Translations under genes and position numbers: made by a program
Notes under the pieces: generated by a model
Databases searched by the model: none
What the model was told of the DNA's origin: nothing
The model's input: only the letters and a program-made list of their open reading frames with translations
Source of the DNA: JBBQAA01 sp038276395
GTDB lineage: Bacteria; Actinomycetota; Thermoleophilia; Solirubrobacterales; Solirubrobacteraceae
Direction: 5' to 3'
DNA: 42,535 bases
Assembly (NCBI GenBank): GCA_038276395.1
Contig: JBBQAA010000076.1
Location: 1 to 42,535, forward strand
In this document: positions 23,795 through 35,373 of the stretch, in pieces
How positions within the stretch are numbered: position 1 is the first letter of the stretch
Layout: each line of letters begins with the position of its first letter

Positions 23795-24898
23795 TCAGAC
23801 CGCGGCGGTCGCCGCGACGATCTCCCCGACGACCTCGCGGATGTCCGAGTTGGCCTCGTAGACGACGGCCTGCCGGGCGGCGCCGTTGCCCTTGCGCAGG
23901 AGATCCTCGATCGCCTCGAGCTCGGCGGCCGACCCGAGGTCCTGCGCGTGCTCGCGCATCCGGTCGAGCAGCCGGCCGGCGAGGTCGCGCGTGCGCACGC
24001 GCTCCTCCCCCGGGAGGTCGACGAGCTCGCCCTCGAGCCCGTGGCGGGCGGCCAGCCACTTGTTCTCGTCGAGCATCTCGTGCGGGTAGTGGGTGAGCGG
24101 CTTGCCGGCATCGAAGTGCAGGCACAGCTCGCGTACCATCGCCTGCGTCAGCGCCGCGAGCGCCAGCGTGTGCTCGACGCGCGTCTGGGAGTCCATGACC
24201 CGGATCTCGACCGTCCCGAGGTTCGGGTGCGGCCGCGCGTCGTACCAGAGGTAGGTGTAGTCCTCGATCACGTGGGTGCGGGTGAGGAAGTCGATGCGGC
24301 GCTCATAGTCGGCCCAGTCCTCGTACTCGGGCGGGATCCCCGTGCGCGGGAAGGCGCGGAAGATCGGCATGCGCGTCGAGGCCAGACCGGTGACATCCCC
24401 CCGCCAGAAAGGGGAGTTGGCCGAGAGCGCGAGCAGGACCGGGAGGTGGACGCGCATCCCGTTGGCCACGTGGATCGCCCGTTCGGCGCCCTCGACGCCC
24501 ACGTGGACGTGCAGCCCGAAGATGATCTCCTGGCGCGCGACGAACCGGAGCGCCGAGATGAGGTCGCGGTAGCGGGCGCGGGCGGCGATCCGCTGGTCCT
24601 CCCACAGCGCGAAGGGATGGGTGCCGGCCGAGCCAATCGTCAGGTCGCGCGCATCGGCGGCCTGGATGATCTGACTGCGCAGGCGCCGAAGCTGCTCGCC
24701 CGCCTCGGCCGTGTTCCGGGTCGGCGTCGTCGCCACCTCGCAGACCGACTCCATGAGCTCCGGGCGCACCTCCCCCCCGGGGCTGGCGTCGAGGAGCTCC
24801 TCGATCCCGTTGGAGAGGTCGAGCGTCTCCGGGTCGAGGATCATGAGCTCCTCCTCGATGCCCAGGGTGAAGCTCGGCCCCGTAAACTCCTGGCGCAC
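23795..24898 (-). CDS. carboxylate-amine ligase, glutamate-cysteine ligase family 2
   Basis: A 367-residue ATP-dependent ligase of the YbdK/GCS2 type. FTLGIEEELMILDPETLDL (10-28) is the conserved ATP/metal-binding start; ATTPTRNTAEA, GSAGTHPFALWEDQ, IFGLHVHVGVEG and TVEIRVMDSQTRVEHT are further family blocks. It forms gamma-glutamyl bonds in this family. The true acceptor in actinobacteria may be cysteine or another amine and is not readable here. Actinobacteria usually depend on mycothiol or ergothioneine, so a glutathione role is not assumed. Divergent from the aldolase gene, with 56 bases between starts. Confidence 0.9.
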   Translation of the reverse strand: MRQEFTGPSFTLGIEEELMILDPETLDLSNGIEELLDASPGGEVRPELMESVCEVATTPTRNTAEAGEQLRRLRSQIIQAADARDLTIGSAGTHPFALWEDQRIAARARYRDLISALRFVARQEIIFGLHVHVGVEGAERAIHVANGMRVHLPVLLALSANSPFWRGDVTGLASTRMPIFRAFPRTGIPPEYEDWADYERRIDFLTRTHVIEDYTYLWYDARPHPNLGTVEIRVMDSQTRVEHTLALAALTQAMVRELCLHFDAGKPLTHYPHEMLDENKWLAARHGLEGELVDLPGEERVRTRDLAGRLLDRMREHAQDLGSAAELEAIEDLLRKGNGAARQAVVYEANSDIREVVGEIVAATAAV

Positions 24899-24954
24899 GG
24901 GCGGCAGCCTACCCGTCGCCGCCGGCGCGCGGACTCCGCATCTAACATGGGAGC

Positions 24955-25884
24955 ATGACCCTCGGCTACGACAAGAAGCTCTACATCCTCGCCTTCGACC
25001 ACCGCGGCTCCTTCCAGAAGAAGATGTTCGGGATCGAGGGGGATCCCACCGCGGAGCAGACGGCGACGATCGCCGACGCCAAGCAGCTCATCTACGAGGG
25101 CATGGCGCTGGCCGTCGACGAGGGCGCCGAGGCGGGCGCCACCGGCGTGCTCGTGGACGAGCAGTTCGGCGGGGAGATCCCGAGCGAGGCCAAGGAGAAG
25201 GACCTCGTGCTCGCGATGCCCGTGGAGAAGTCGGGACAGGACGAGTTCGACTTCCAGTACGGCGCGGAGTTCGGCGACCACATCGAGCGCCACGACCCCG
25301 ACTTCTCGAAGGTCCTCGTCCGCTACAACCCCGACGGCGACGCGACGATGAACGAGCGCCAGCTCGGCCGCCTCAAGGAGCTCGCCGACTGGCTGCACGA
25401 GCACGACCGGAGGTTCCTCTTCGAGCTGCTCGTTCCCGCCGAGGAGGATCAGCTCGCCTCCGTCGAGGGCTCGACCGACCGCTACGACTCAGAGCTCCGC
25501 CCCGAGCTGATGCGCCGGGCAATCGCGGCGATCCAGGACTTCGGGATCGAGGTCGACGTATGGAAGATCGAGGGCGTCGACGAGCGCTCGGACGCGGAGA
25601 TGCTGGCCGAGCAGTGCCGCCGGGGCCACGGGCGCGAGACGGTCAGGTGCGTGCTGCTCGGCCGCGGGGCCGCGGACGAGAAGGTGGACCACTGGCTGCG
25701 CCAGGCGGCGGGGGTCGACGGGTTCATCGGCTTCGCCATCGGCCGCTCGATCTGGTGGGACGCGCTCGAGGGCTTCCTCGACTCCTCGCTGGAGCGGGAG
25801 AAGGCGGCCAAGCGGATCGCGGAGAACTACCGCCGCTTCGTGGAGGTCTACGAGGAGGCGCTGGCCGGCGCCGGCGCGGCGTAG
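24955..25884 (+). CDS. DUF2090 / 5-dehydro-2-deoxyphosphogluconate aldolase-like protein
   Basis: A 309-residue TIM-barrel protein matching the DUF2090 domain that forms the C-terminal half of some IolC fusion proteins. LYILAFDHRGSFQKKMFG (9-26), GVLVDEQFG, KVLVRYNPDGD and VDVWKIEGVD are the conserved phosphosugar-aldolase blocks, and FIGFAIGRSIWWD the closing strand and phosphate loop. It should cleave a 2-deoxy-5-keto-gluconate 6-phosphate-like sugar phosphate, but stands alone without other inositol genes, so the substrate is open. ATG at 24955, 56 bases from the divergent ligase gene. Confidence 0.87.
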   Translation: MTLGYDKKLYILAFDHRGSFQKKMFGIEGDPTAEQTATIADAKQLIYEGMALAVDEGAEAGATGVLVDEQFGGEIPSEAKEKDLVLAMPVEKSGQDEFDFQYGAEFGDHIERHDPDFSKVLVRYNPDGDATMNERQLGRLKELADWLHEHDRRFLFELLVPAEEDQLASVEGSTDRYDSELRPELMRRAIAAIQDFGIEVDVWKIEGVDERSDAEMLAEQCRRGHGRETVRCVLLGRGAADEKVDHWLRQAAGVDGFIGFAIGRSIWWDALEGFLDSSLEREKAAKRIAENYRRFVEVYEEALAGAGAA

Positions 25885-25975
25885 CGCCCCGCTCTGTGAC
25901 GATTCTCGCGCGAGGCTGAGCCAGACCGGGCACGGGCGGTTGCCCTCGCCCCGCCCGCGGCCTAGCGTCGCCGTC

Positions 25976-26479
25976 GTGCTCTCCCGTCTCGCTCCCTGGC
26001 TCGCCGTCGCCGTCCTCGCCGCGGTCCTCTTCCTGCCCCGGCTGCTCGAGAGCGGCGCGGCGGGAGACGCCGGCGGCCTCGCCCGGGTCGTGCGGGTCGT
26101 CGACGGCGACACCGTCGTGGCCCGGCTCGCCGGCGGGCGGGTCGAGCGCGTCCGCTACCTCGGGATCGACACGCCCGAGGACGTCAAGCCCAACACACCC
26201 GTGCAGTGCTTCTCGCTGCGCGCGGCGCGGGAGAACCGGCGGCTCGTCGAGGGCCGCGAGGTCGTCCTGACGCTCGACCGAGAGCACCGGGACCGCTACG
26301 GCCGACTGCTCGCCTACATCCACCGCCGCTCCGACGGCCTGTTCGTCAACGCCCGGCTCGTGGCCGGGGGCTTTGCCCGCGAGCTGCCCTTCCCGCCCAA
26401 CACCAGGCACGCCGCGCTCTTCCATCGGCTGGAGCGGCGGGCGGCGCGGAGCGGGCGCGGGCTATGGCACCGGTGCTAG
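25976..26479 (+). CDS. thermonuclease (SNase) family protein, membrane-anchored or secreted
   Basis: A 167-residue nuclease-fold protein. An N-terminal hydrophobic segment (WLAVAVLAAVLFLPRL) acts as signal anchor, followed by the SNase OB-fold: VVRVVDGDTVVARL, VRYLGIDTPE, DRYGRLLAYIH, LVAGGFAREL. Asp, Arg and Glu positions expected for calcium binding and catalysis are present in DGDT, RYLGIDTPE and DRYGR. GTG at 25976 was chosen; TTG at 25940 would add 12 residues. A T6 run (26481-26486) follows a GC-rich stretch near the stop and may help termination. Confidence 0.87.
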   Translation: MLSRLAPWLAVAVLAAVLFLPRLLESGAAGDAGGLARVVRVVDGDTVVARLAGGRVERVRYLGIDTPEDVKPNTPVQCFSLRAARENRRLVEGREVVLTLDREHRDRYGRLLAYIHRRSDGLFVNARLVAGGFARELPFPPNTRHAALFHRLERRAARSGRGLWHRC

Positions 26480-26492
26480 CTTTTTTGGCCTC

Positions 26493-26738
26493 ATGGCCCT
26501 TCGCATGCGCCAGACGACCGACGCCTTCGAGCAGGCGATGCATCAGGAGATGGCCGAGGATCGTGCGCACCGCGAGCACCTCCGCCGCGCCGCCGCCAAG
26601 CGCTCCCGCGCCCGCCGACGCGAGCAGGAGCGCTCACGCGCGTCGCTGCGCTTCGTCGTGCTCGTGCTGACGCTCCTGGCCACCGCCGCCGGGGTCACCG
26701 TGGCGATGTTCGAGATCCTCTACGCCGTGCTCGGGTAG
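26493..26738 (+). CDS. small basic single-pass membrane protein
   Basis: An 81-residue product. The first 50 residues are charged and helical, with Arg-rich RRAAAKRSRARRREQERSR, and precede one membrane helix RFVVLVLTLLATAAGVTVAMF. The positive-inside rule places the N-terminus in the cytoplasm. I do not recognise the family. It follows the nuclease gene by 13 bases and may be co-transcribed with it if the T-run is not a terminator. Confidence 0.7.
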   Translation: MALRMRQTTDAFEQAMHQEMAEDRAHREHLRRAAAKRSRARRREQERSRASLRFVVLVLTLLATAAGVTVAMFEILYAVLG

Positions 26739-26762
26739 CCGGCGCCGCGCGGCGCGGCGGGT

Positions 26763-27008
26763 TCAGCGCTTGGGGCCGCCGCCGCCGCCGAGCCGGCGCA
26801 GGGCCGACTCGACCTGCTCGCCCGTGGCCTCGGGACTCGCGCCGCGCTCCTGCTGGATCTCCAGGTAGACCTCGGTGCGGAACACGGGCACCTCGCGCGG
26901 CGCGGTGATGCCGATCCGGACCTTCTCGCCCATGATCGCGAGCACCGACACCTCGATGTCGTCCCCGATCATGATGGATTGGTTCGACTTCCGTGTGAGG
27001 ACCAGCAT
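26763..27008 (-). CDS. csrA: carbon storage regulator CsrA
   Basis: An 81-residue RNA-binding protein: MLVLTRKSNQSIMIGDDIEV and KVRIGITAPREVPVFRTEVY are the complete CsrA core, followed by a variable tail (to residue 81). CsrA dimers bind GGA-containing loops and control translation. In bacteria with flagella it often sits with flagellar genes and is countered by FliW, but neither is in this window. Divergent from an acidic/basic hypothetical gene, with about 105 bases between starts that must hold both promoters. Confidence 0.96.
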   Translation of the reverse strand: MLVLTRKSNQSIMIGDDIEVSVLAIMGEKVRIGITAPREVPVFRTEVYLEIQQERGASPEATGEQVESALRRLGGGGGPKR

Positions 27009-27113
27009 CCCTCGCCCCCGCCTCTCTTGATCGCGGTCGTGCCCTGCGCTCGTCGGAGAATACCCCGAGGCGAGGGGTGCGCTCCGGCCGGTTCGCTAGA
27101 TTCCCGCGACTCC

Positions 27114-27656
27114 ATGGCCCGCCGCTCGCTCCGCCCGCAGCTGAACCAGATCCGCACCTGGGTGCGTCAGGGTCGCACCAACGCCTGGATCGCACACCAG
27201 CTCGAGGTCACCGGCCAGCAGATCGAGGCGTTCAAGAAAGAGCATGACCTCTCCCCCGAGGAGAACGGCGACGCCGCGCCCGGGGCCGCGTTCGAGGAGG
27301 AGGTCGACCTCCGCGCGGAGGACGACGCGCGCATCGCCGCCGAGCTCGAGGCCGCCGCCGCGGCCAAGGCCGCCGAGCCCGAGGAGGAGGACTCCGACGA
27401 AGACGAGGAGGACGAGAAGCCGAAGCGCGCGCCGCGCCGGCGTGGGCGCCGCGGTGGCCGACGCCGGGATTCCTCCCCGCTCGAGGGCAGCTTCGATCAC
27501 GGCGAAGAGGGCTACGGGCTGTGGCTCGACCCGGGTGTGCAGGACGACCCGATCTACGCCGAGCACTGGGCCGGCCACCGGCCGGTCGAGGTGACGATCG
27601 AGGAGGACCAGATCGTGATCCGGCGCGCCGGGGCTGACGGCGCCGACGACGAGTAG
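27114..27656 (+). CDS. hypothetical protein with acidic and basic low-complexity tracts
   Basis: A 180-residue protein. Residues 1-45 look like a small helix-turn-helix (QLNQIRTWVRQGRTNAWIAH followed by QLEVTGQQIEAFKKEHDL). Residues about 60-100 are Glu/Asp/Ala-rich, then a strongly basic block PKRAPRRRGRRGGRRR, then a folded C-terminus GYGLWLDPGVQDDPIYAEHW and PVEVTIEEDQIVIRR. The layout suggests a nucleic-acid-binding or chromosome-associated protein, but I do not recognise a named family. ATG at 27114. Convergent with the next gene. Confidence 0.75.
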   Translation: MARRSLRPQLNQIRTWVRQGRTNAWIAHQLEVTGQQIEAFKKEHDLSPEENGDAAPGAAFEEEVDLRAEDDARIAAELEAAAAAKAAEPEEEDSDEDEEDEKPKRAPRRRGRRGGRRRDSSPLEGSFDHGEEGYGLWLDPGVQDDPIYAEHWAGHRPVEVTIEEDQIVIRRAGADGADDE

Positions 27657-27659
27657 CGC

Positions 27660-27989
27660 CTACTCGACGCCCTGCCGGCGGCCGCCGGCGAAGTCCGAGG
27701 CGCCGCGCGCGTAGCGCCAGAAGGCGGCGCCCGCCACGGTCTCCTGATCCCACGCGCGAGGGTGGCCCGGGGCGGCGTCCACGGCCCGCTCGAGCACCCA
27801 GTCCGTGCCCTCGGCCCACAGGTCGATCAGCTCGCTGATGTCGAACGGCCCCCCGAGCCGGCGGCGCAGCTCGGTCACCGTGCGCTGCACCCCCGCCTCG
27901 AGGGCGCGGCGGTCGGCCGCCGGCGCGGCGGCGATCCGCGCCGCGGCGCTCTCCCATTCGAAGCGGACGTTGGCGAAGGCGGGCCGCAC
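27660..27989 (-). CDS. hypothetical helical protein
   Basis: A 109-residue mostly helical protein (FEWESAAARIAAAPAADRRA, VQRTVTELRRRLGG, DISELIDLWAEGTDWVLERA) with a basic C-terminus. No family recognised with certainty. GTG at 27989 was chosen: it leaves a 35-base gap after the ftsB-like stop, and VRPAFANVRF begins a plausible fold. A longer reading to 28421 overlaps ftsB completely. Probably the last gene of the eno-ftsB group. Confidence 0.7.
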   Translation of the reverse strand: MRPAFANVRFEWESAAARIAAAPAADRRALEAGVQRTVTELRRRLGGPFDISELIDLWAEGTDWVLERAVDAAPGHPRAWDQETVAGAAFWRYARGASDFAGGRRQGVE

Positions 27990-28024
27990 GAGGGCGAGAT
28001 TACGCCCGCGGGGGCCCGCGTCCG

Positions 28025-28399
28025 CTACCGCCCGGGCAGACCCGTGACGACGTAGGAGCGCTCGCCCGGCCGGATCATCCCGAGCGCCCGGGCGCGCGGC
28101 GCAATGCTCCGCGGGTCGAGCAGCGTCCGGTGCTGGGCGGCGAGGCGGGCGTGGTCGCGCTCGAGTGAGGCCACGGTGGCGTGCTCGGCGCGCGACTGCC
28201 GCCAGGTCGTCAGGTAGGAGTGCAGCGGGCCGGCGTAGAGGGCCATGAGGCCGACGAGGACGACGAGGAGCCCCGTGCGCCCGACGCGATCCCAGCGGAC
28301 GCGCAGCCACCACGGCTCGGCCGGAGCGGTCGCGCGCGAGCGCGGAGCGGAGGCCCGGCGAGCCCGGCGCGGCGAGGTGACGGAGGGGGCGGCAGCCAT
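28025..28399 (-). CDS. septum formation initiator family protein (FtsB/DivIC-like)
   Basis: A 124-residue single-pass membrane protein. A basic, Pro/Ala/Arg-rich cytoplasmic N-terminus precedes membrane helix TGLLVVLVGLMALYAGPLHSYL (about 47-68), a short coiled coil SRAEHATVASLERDHARLAA and the conserved RARALGMIRPGERSYVV ending of the FtsB/DivIC family. It should join the FtsQ-FtsL divisome subcomplex. Its place after eno is typical. ATG at 28399 lacks a ribosome-binding site, while a well-placed AAGGAG serves an out-of-frame GTG at 28421. The true start may therefore be affected by an indel. Confidence 0.85.
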   Translation of the reverse strand: MAAAPSVTSPRRARRASAPRSRATAPAEPWWLRVRWDRVGRTGLLVVLVGLMALYAGPLHSYLTTWRQSRAEHATVASLERDHARLAAQHRTLLDPRSIAPRARALGMIRPGERSYVVTGLPGR

Positions 28400-28631
28400 C
28401 CGGCCGCTCTTCGTTCGACACGCGCGGTCTCCTTCCTTCCCGCCAACGTGCAAGCGGACCTGCGCCGAGGAGATGGTCGGGAGAATGGGGACGAGGCGCG
28501 CGGGACGCGGGGCCTCGACTGCAGCACCCTGGAGGGGCTCCTGAGCGACAGCCGGCGCGAGCCCCGGCGCTCTCCGGTGCCTCCCGGCCTCATCCCTGCT
28601 GCCTTCGTAGCCCGAGCCGGTGCGAGCGCCT
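28400..28631 (-). other. eno-ftsB intergenic leader
   Basis: 232 bases between the enolase stop and the ftsB-like start. I see no coding sequence. AAGGAG occurs at 28434-28429, seven bases before GTG 28421, which is not in the ftsB frame. Several GC-rich inverted segments are present, but none matches a riboswitch or clear terminator that I know. It probably contains a promoter for the ftsB-like gene. Confidence 0.3.
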
Positions 28632-29906
28632 CTAGGAGCGGAAGACCGACCGGCCCGGGTAGGCGGCGTCGTCGCCGAGCGCCTCCTCGATGCGCAGGAG
28701 CTGGTTGAACTTCGCGGTGCGGTCCGAGCGGCAGGGCGCCCCCGCCTTGATCTGGCCGCAGCCCGTGGCCACGGCGAGGTCGGCGATCGTCGTGTCCTCG
28801 GTCTCGCCCGAGCGGTGGGACATGACGACGGTGTAGCCGCTCCCGCGCGCGAGCTTGATCGCCTCGAGCGTCTCGGTGAGCGTGCCGATCTGGTTGACCT
28901 TGACGAGGATCGAGTTGGCCACGCCGGCGTCGACGCCCCGGCGCAGGCGCTCGGTGTTCGTGACGAAGAGGTCGTCGCCCACGAGCTGGACCTTCTCTCC
29001 GATCCGGTCGGTCAGCGTGGCCCAGCCCGCCCAGTCCTCCTCCCCCATCCCGTCCTCGATCGAGAGGATCGGGTAGCGCGCGCACAGGTCGGCCCACAGG
29101 TCGGAGAGCTCGGCGGCGGAGAGCGTGCGGCCCTCGTGCTCGAGCCGGTAGCCGCCGTCCGCGACGAGCTCGCTCGTGGCCGGGTCGAGCGCGATCGCCA
29201 CCTGCTCACCCGGCGCGTAGCCCGCGGCCTCGATCCCGCGCACGAGCGCCTCGAGCGCCGCCTCGTTGGAGTCGAGGTCAGGGGCGAAGCCGCCCTCGTC
29301 CCCGACCGCGGTCGAGAGGCCCTGGTCGTGGAGGATCCCCTTGAGCGCCTGGTAGACCTCGGCGCTCATCCGCAGCGCCTCGGAGAACGACGCCGCGCCG
29401 ACGGGGACGATCATGAACTCCTGGAAGTCGACCTTGTTGTCGGCGTGCGCGCCGCCGTTCAGGACGTTCATCATCGGCACGGGCAGGATGTGGGCCGCCT
29501 CGCCGCCCAGGTAGCGCCAGAGCGGCAGGCGCTCCTCCGCCGCGGCGGCGTGGGCGGCGGCCAGCGACACGGCGAGGATCGCGTTGGCGCCGAGGCGCGA
29601 CTTGTCCGGGGTCCCGTCGAGCTCTGAGAGCGCGCGGTCGAGCGCAGCCTGGTTGGCCGCATCGGTCCCGCGGAGCGCCGCGGCGATCTCGCCGTTGACG
29701 TGACCGACCGCGGTGGCCACGCCCTTGCCCCCCCAGGGCAGCCCGCCGTCGCGCAGCTCCGTGGCCTCGAACTCCCCGGTGGAGGCGCCGGAGGGGACGC
29801 CCGCGCGCCCCCAGGCCCCGGAGCGGAGTGCCAGCTCGGCCTCGACCGTCGGGTTCCCGCGCGAGTCGAGGATGGTCCGCGCGTGGAGCTGCTCGATCTC
29901 GCTCAT
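28632..29906 (-). CDS. eno: enolase (phosphopyruvate hydratase)
   Basis: A 424-residue glycolytic enzyme converting 2-phosphoglycerate to phosphoenolpyruvate. IEQLHARTILDSRGNPTVEA at the N-terminus, SGASTGEFEATELRDG (the mobile catalytic loop), NVLNGGAHADNKVDFQEFMI, LVGDDLFVTN, the signature ILVKVNQIGTLTETLEAI and SHRSGETEDTTIADLAVATG are all intact, giving complete Mg-binding and Lys/Glu acid-base sets. ATG at 29906, twelve bases after the mazG stop, so part of the PPIase-mazG-eno run. Confidence 0.98.
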   Translation of the reverse strand: MSEIEQLHARTILDSRGNPTVEAELALRSGAWGRAGVPSGASTGEFEATELRDGGLPWGGKGVATAVGHVNGEIAAALRGTDAANQAALDRALSELDGTPDKSRLGANAILAVSLAAAHAAAAEERLPLWRYLGGEAAHILPVPMMNVLNGGAHADNKVDFQEFMIVPVGAASFSEALRMSAEVYQALKGILHDQGLSTAVGDEGGFAPDLDSNEAALEALVRGIEAAGYAPGEQVAIALDPATSELVADGGYRLEHEGRTLSAAELSDLWADLCARYPILSIEDGMGEEDWAGWATLTDRIGEKVQLVGDDLFVTNTERLRRGVDAGVANSILVKVNQIGTLTETLEAIKLARGSGYTVVMSHRSGETEDTTIADLAVATGCGQIKAGAPCRSDRTAKFNQLLRIEEALGDDAAYPGRSVFRS

Positions 29907-29918
29907 TGCGGCGGGATC

Positions 29919-30710
29919 CTATTCGCCGGCCTCGGCGGGCCCATCGCCCTCGGCGAGCCGGGCCTCGGCGTAGAGGCCGAGCTGCTCCTCGGGGCGGAGA
30001 TCGCCCCACGCCCGCCCGCGGCGCTCGGCGAGCCCCGCCGCCGCCTCGACGCGCTCGCGGAAGCGCTCGGCCGCGGCGCGGAGCGCCAGCTCGGGGTCGA
30101 CGCGCAGCTTGCGCGCCACGTTGACCGCGGCGAAGAGCACGTCGCCGACCGCGTGGAAGGCGGCCTCGCGATCCTCTCCGGCCGCCTCGAGCTCCTCGAG
30201 CTCCCCGGCGATCGCGTCGTAGGGCACCCGGTCGAAGTCGAAGCCGCTCGAAGCCGCGCGGCGCTGCACCTTGCGCGCGTAGAGCGGGCCCGGAAGGTTC
30301 TCCGGCACCTCGCCGAAGAGCCCGGGCTCGCGGCCCGCCTCCCCCGCCTTGATGCGGTCCCAGTTGCGCATGACCTCCCCCGCCCCCTCGACCTCGGTCG
30401 CGCCGAACACGTGCGGGTGACGGCGGATGAGCTTCTCCCGGACGCCGTCGGCCACCGCGGCCAGCGACCCGGCGCCGCGCTCCTCGAGCAGCAGGGCGAG
30501 GAAGTGGATCTGGAAGAGCACGTCGCCGAGCTCGTCGCCGAGCTTCGCGTCATCGCCCCGGACGGCGGCATCGGCCAGTTCGTAGGCCTCCTCGACCGTG
30601 TGGGGGACGATCGAGCGCTCGTCCTGCTCGCGGTCCCACGGGCACTCGCGGCGCAGGCGGCGCGTCAGCTCGTCGAGCGCGACGAGCGCCGCGGCGGCGT
30701 CCGCGCTCAC
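29919..30710 (-). CDS. mazG: nucleoside triphosphate pyrophosphohydrolase MazG
   Basis: A 263-residue protein with two tandem MazG domains. The first carries the metal-binding EExxE (E40, E41, E44) and ExxD (E60, D63) motifs plus RRHPHVFG and NWDRIKAGE. The second (about 165-235) has ELEELEA and AVGDVLFAAVN. It hydrolyses non-canonical or excess NTPs to NMP and pyrophosphate, a house-cleaning role. GTG at 30710 overlaps the stop of the PPIase lipoprotein gene as GTGA. Confidence 0.94.
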   Translation of the reverse strand: MSADAAAALVALDELTRRLRRECPWDREQDERSIVPHTVEEAYELADAAVRGDDAKLGDELGDVLFQIHFLALLLEERGAGSLAAVADGVREKLIRRHPHVFGATEVEGAGEVMRNWDRIKAGEAGREPGLFGEVPENLPGPLYARKVQRRAASSGFDFDRVPYDAIAGELEELEAAGEDREAAFHAVGDVLFAAVNVARKLRVDPELALRAAAERFRERVEAAAGLAERRGRAWGDLRPEEQLGLYAEARLAEGDGPAEAGE

Positions 30711-31861
30711 CCGCCGGTCGGCGGGACCTGCTGCTGCTGCTGACCCGGCGCCGCGGTCGGCGGGGGCTTCGGCGCGCCCTTGCAGCCCTGCACGACGAAG
30801 CCCGAGCGGCACTTCGTCATGGCGGTCCACTTCTTCTTGAAGTCGGCCAGGAAGCTCGAGACCGCCTTCTGCTGGGCCTGGGAGATCAGCGACTGGCGGA
30901 TCGAGCCGGCCACCGTGGTGAGCGGGGTCTGCTTCATCGGCGTGACCTTCGTGACCTTGAAGACGTAGAAGCCGAACTGCGACTTGACCGGGCCGGAGAG
31001 CTGGCCCTTGGGCGCGGCGAACGCGGCCTGGCCGAAGGCGGCGTCCTGCTCGGTCTTGATCGCGTTCTTGAGCAGACCGCCGGTGGCCTTGGTCTGAGGG
31101 TCCGACGAATACTTCTTGGCCGCCGACTTCCAGCTCTGACCGCCCTTGATCGCCTTCTTGGCCGCGTCGGCCTTGGCCTTGGTCTTGGCCAGCACGAGCA
31201 GGATGTCGCGGCGCTCGGGCGTGGCGAACTGGGTCTTGTGGGAGTCGTAGTAGGCCGTGACCTTGGCCTGGGTGACCTTCCGCTGGCTCTTCGTCGCCTT
31301 GGTCTGGAGCTTCTGGAAGGTCAGCCGAGTGCGGACCTCGAAGAGGATGTCGGACTGCGTCTCGCCCGAGGTCTTGAGGAACTTCTGGTAGTCCGCCGGC
31401 TTCGGGAAGTTCTGCTTCTTGGCCTGCTCGAACTGCTTCATCACGTCGGCGTCGGCGATGTTCACGTTCTGCGCCTTGGCCTCCTGCTGGAGCCAGGCGG
31501 CCTGGATCAGGAAGCCGAGCGTCTGCTCGGTCAGGCTCTTGTCCTGCGCCTTGCACTGGGTCTTGTACTGGGCGTCGGAGATCTTCGGCTGGCCCTTGGC
31601 CGGCTTCGGCGTCGACTTCTTCAGGTTGGCGATACACGCCGTGTAGCCGGGCGGGTCGGGGGCGACGACCTTCTGGCCCGGGACCTGCTGCTGCTGGCCC
31701 TTGATCGCGATCGCGCGCCAGTGGCTGTACTGGTCCTTGGTGATCGCCATCGAGCCTGCCTTGGCCACGGAGTCGCCGGGGATGGCGCCGCCGCAGGCCG
31801 CGAGCACGGCCGCGAGCACAAAAAAGGCGCCGAGCGCCAGGACCAAGCGAAGCTGTCTCAC
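30707..31861 (-). CDS. parvulin-type peptidyl-prolyl isomerase lipoprotein (SurA/PrsA-like)
   Basis: A 384-residue exported foldase. Signal peptide and lipobox LAAC (20-23); an N-terminal SurA-like chaperone region with many Lys/Gln residues (about 30-210); and a parvulin domain at about 215-320 (ERRDILLVLAKTKA, SWKSAAKKYSSDPQTKATGG, KGQLSGPVKSQFGFYVFKV). A Cys pair and Pro/Gln-rich tail end the protein. It should help fold secreted proteins at the outer face of the membrane. It follows mfd and overlaps mazG, a common actinobacterial order. Confidence 0.92.
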   Translation of the reverse strand: MRQLRLVLALGAFFVLAAVLAACGGAIPGDSVAKAGSMAITKDQYSHWRAIAIKGQQQQVPGQKVVAPDPPGYTACIANLKKSTPKPAKGQPKISDAQYKTQCKAQDKSLTEQTLGFLIQAAWLQQEAKAQNVNIADADVMKQFEQAKKQNFPKPADYQKFLKTSGETQSDILFEVRTRLTFQKLQTKATKSQRKVTQAKVTAYYDSHKTQFATPERRDILLVLAKTKAKADAAKKAIKGGQSWKSAAKKYSSDPQTKATGGLLKNAIKTEQDAAFGQAAFAAPKGQLSGPVKSQFGFYVFKVTKVTPMKQTPLTTVAGSIRQSLISQAQQKAVSSFLADFKKKWTAMTKCRSGFVVQGCKGAPKPPPTAAPGQQQQQVPPTGG

Positions 31862-31933
31862 CTCGGGCGAGGGTAGCAGCGGGATACCCGTCCCCGCGTT
31901 GCTCTCAGCGTTCTCTCAGCGCGCGGCGCCCGC

Positions 31934-35290
<3,357 letters not shown>

Positions 35291-35373
35291 CGGATCAGGG
35301 CATCGCGAACGGCCACCCCGGAGGCCCGGCGCGGCCGCCTCATGCGGCGTCATCCGAGTCTAGGAAGGAGGCG

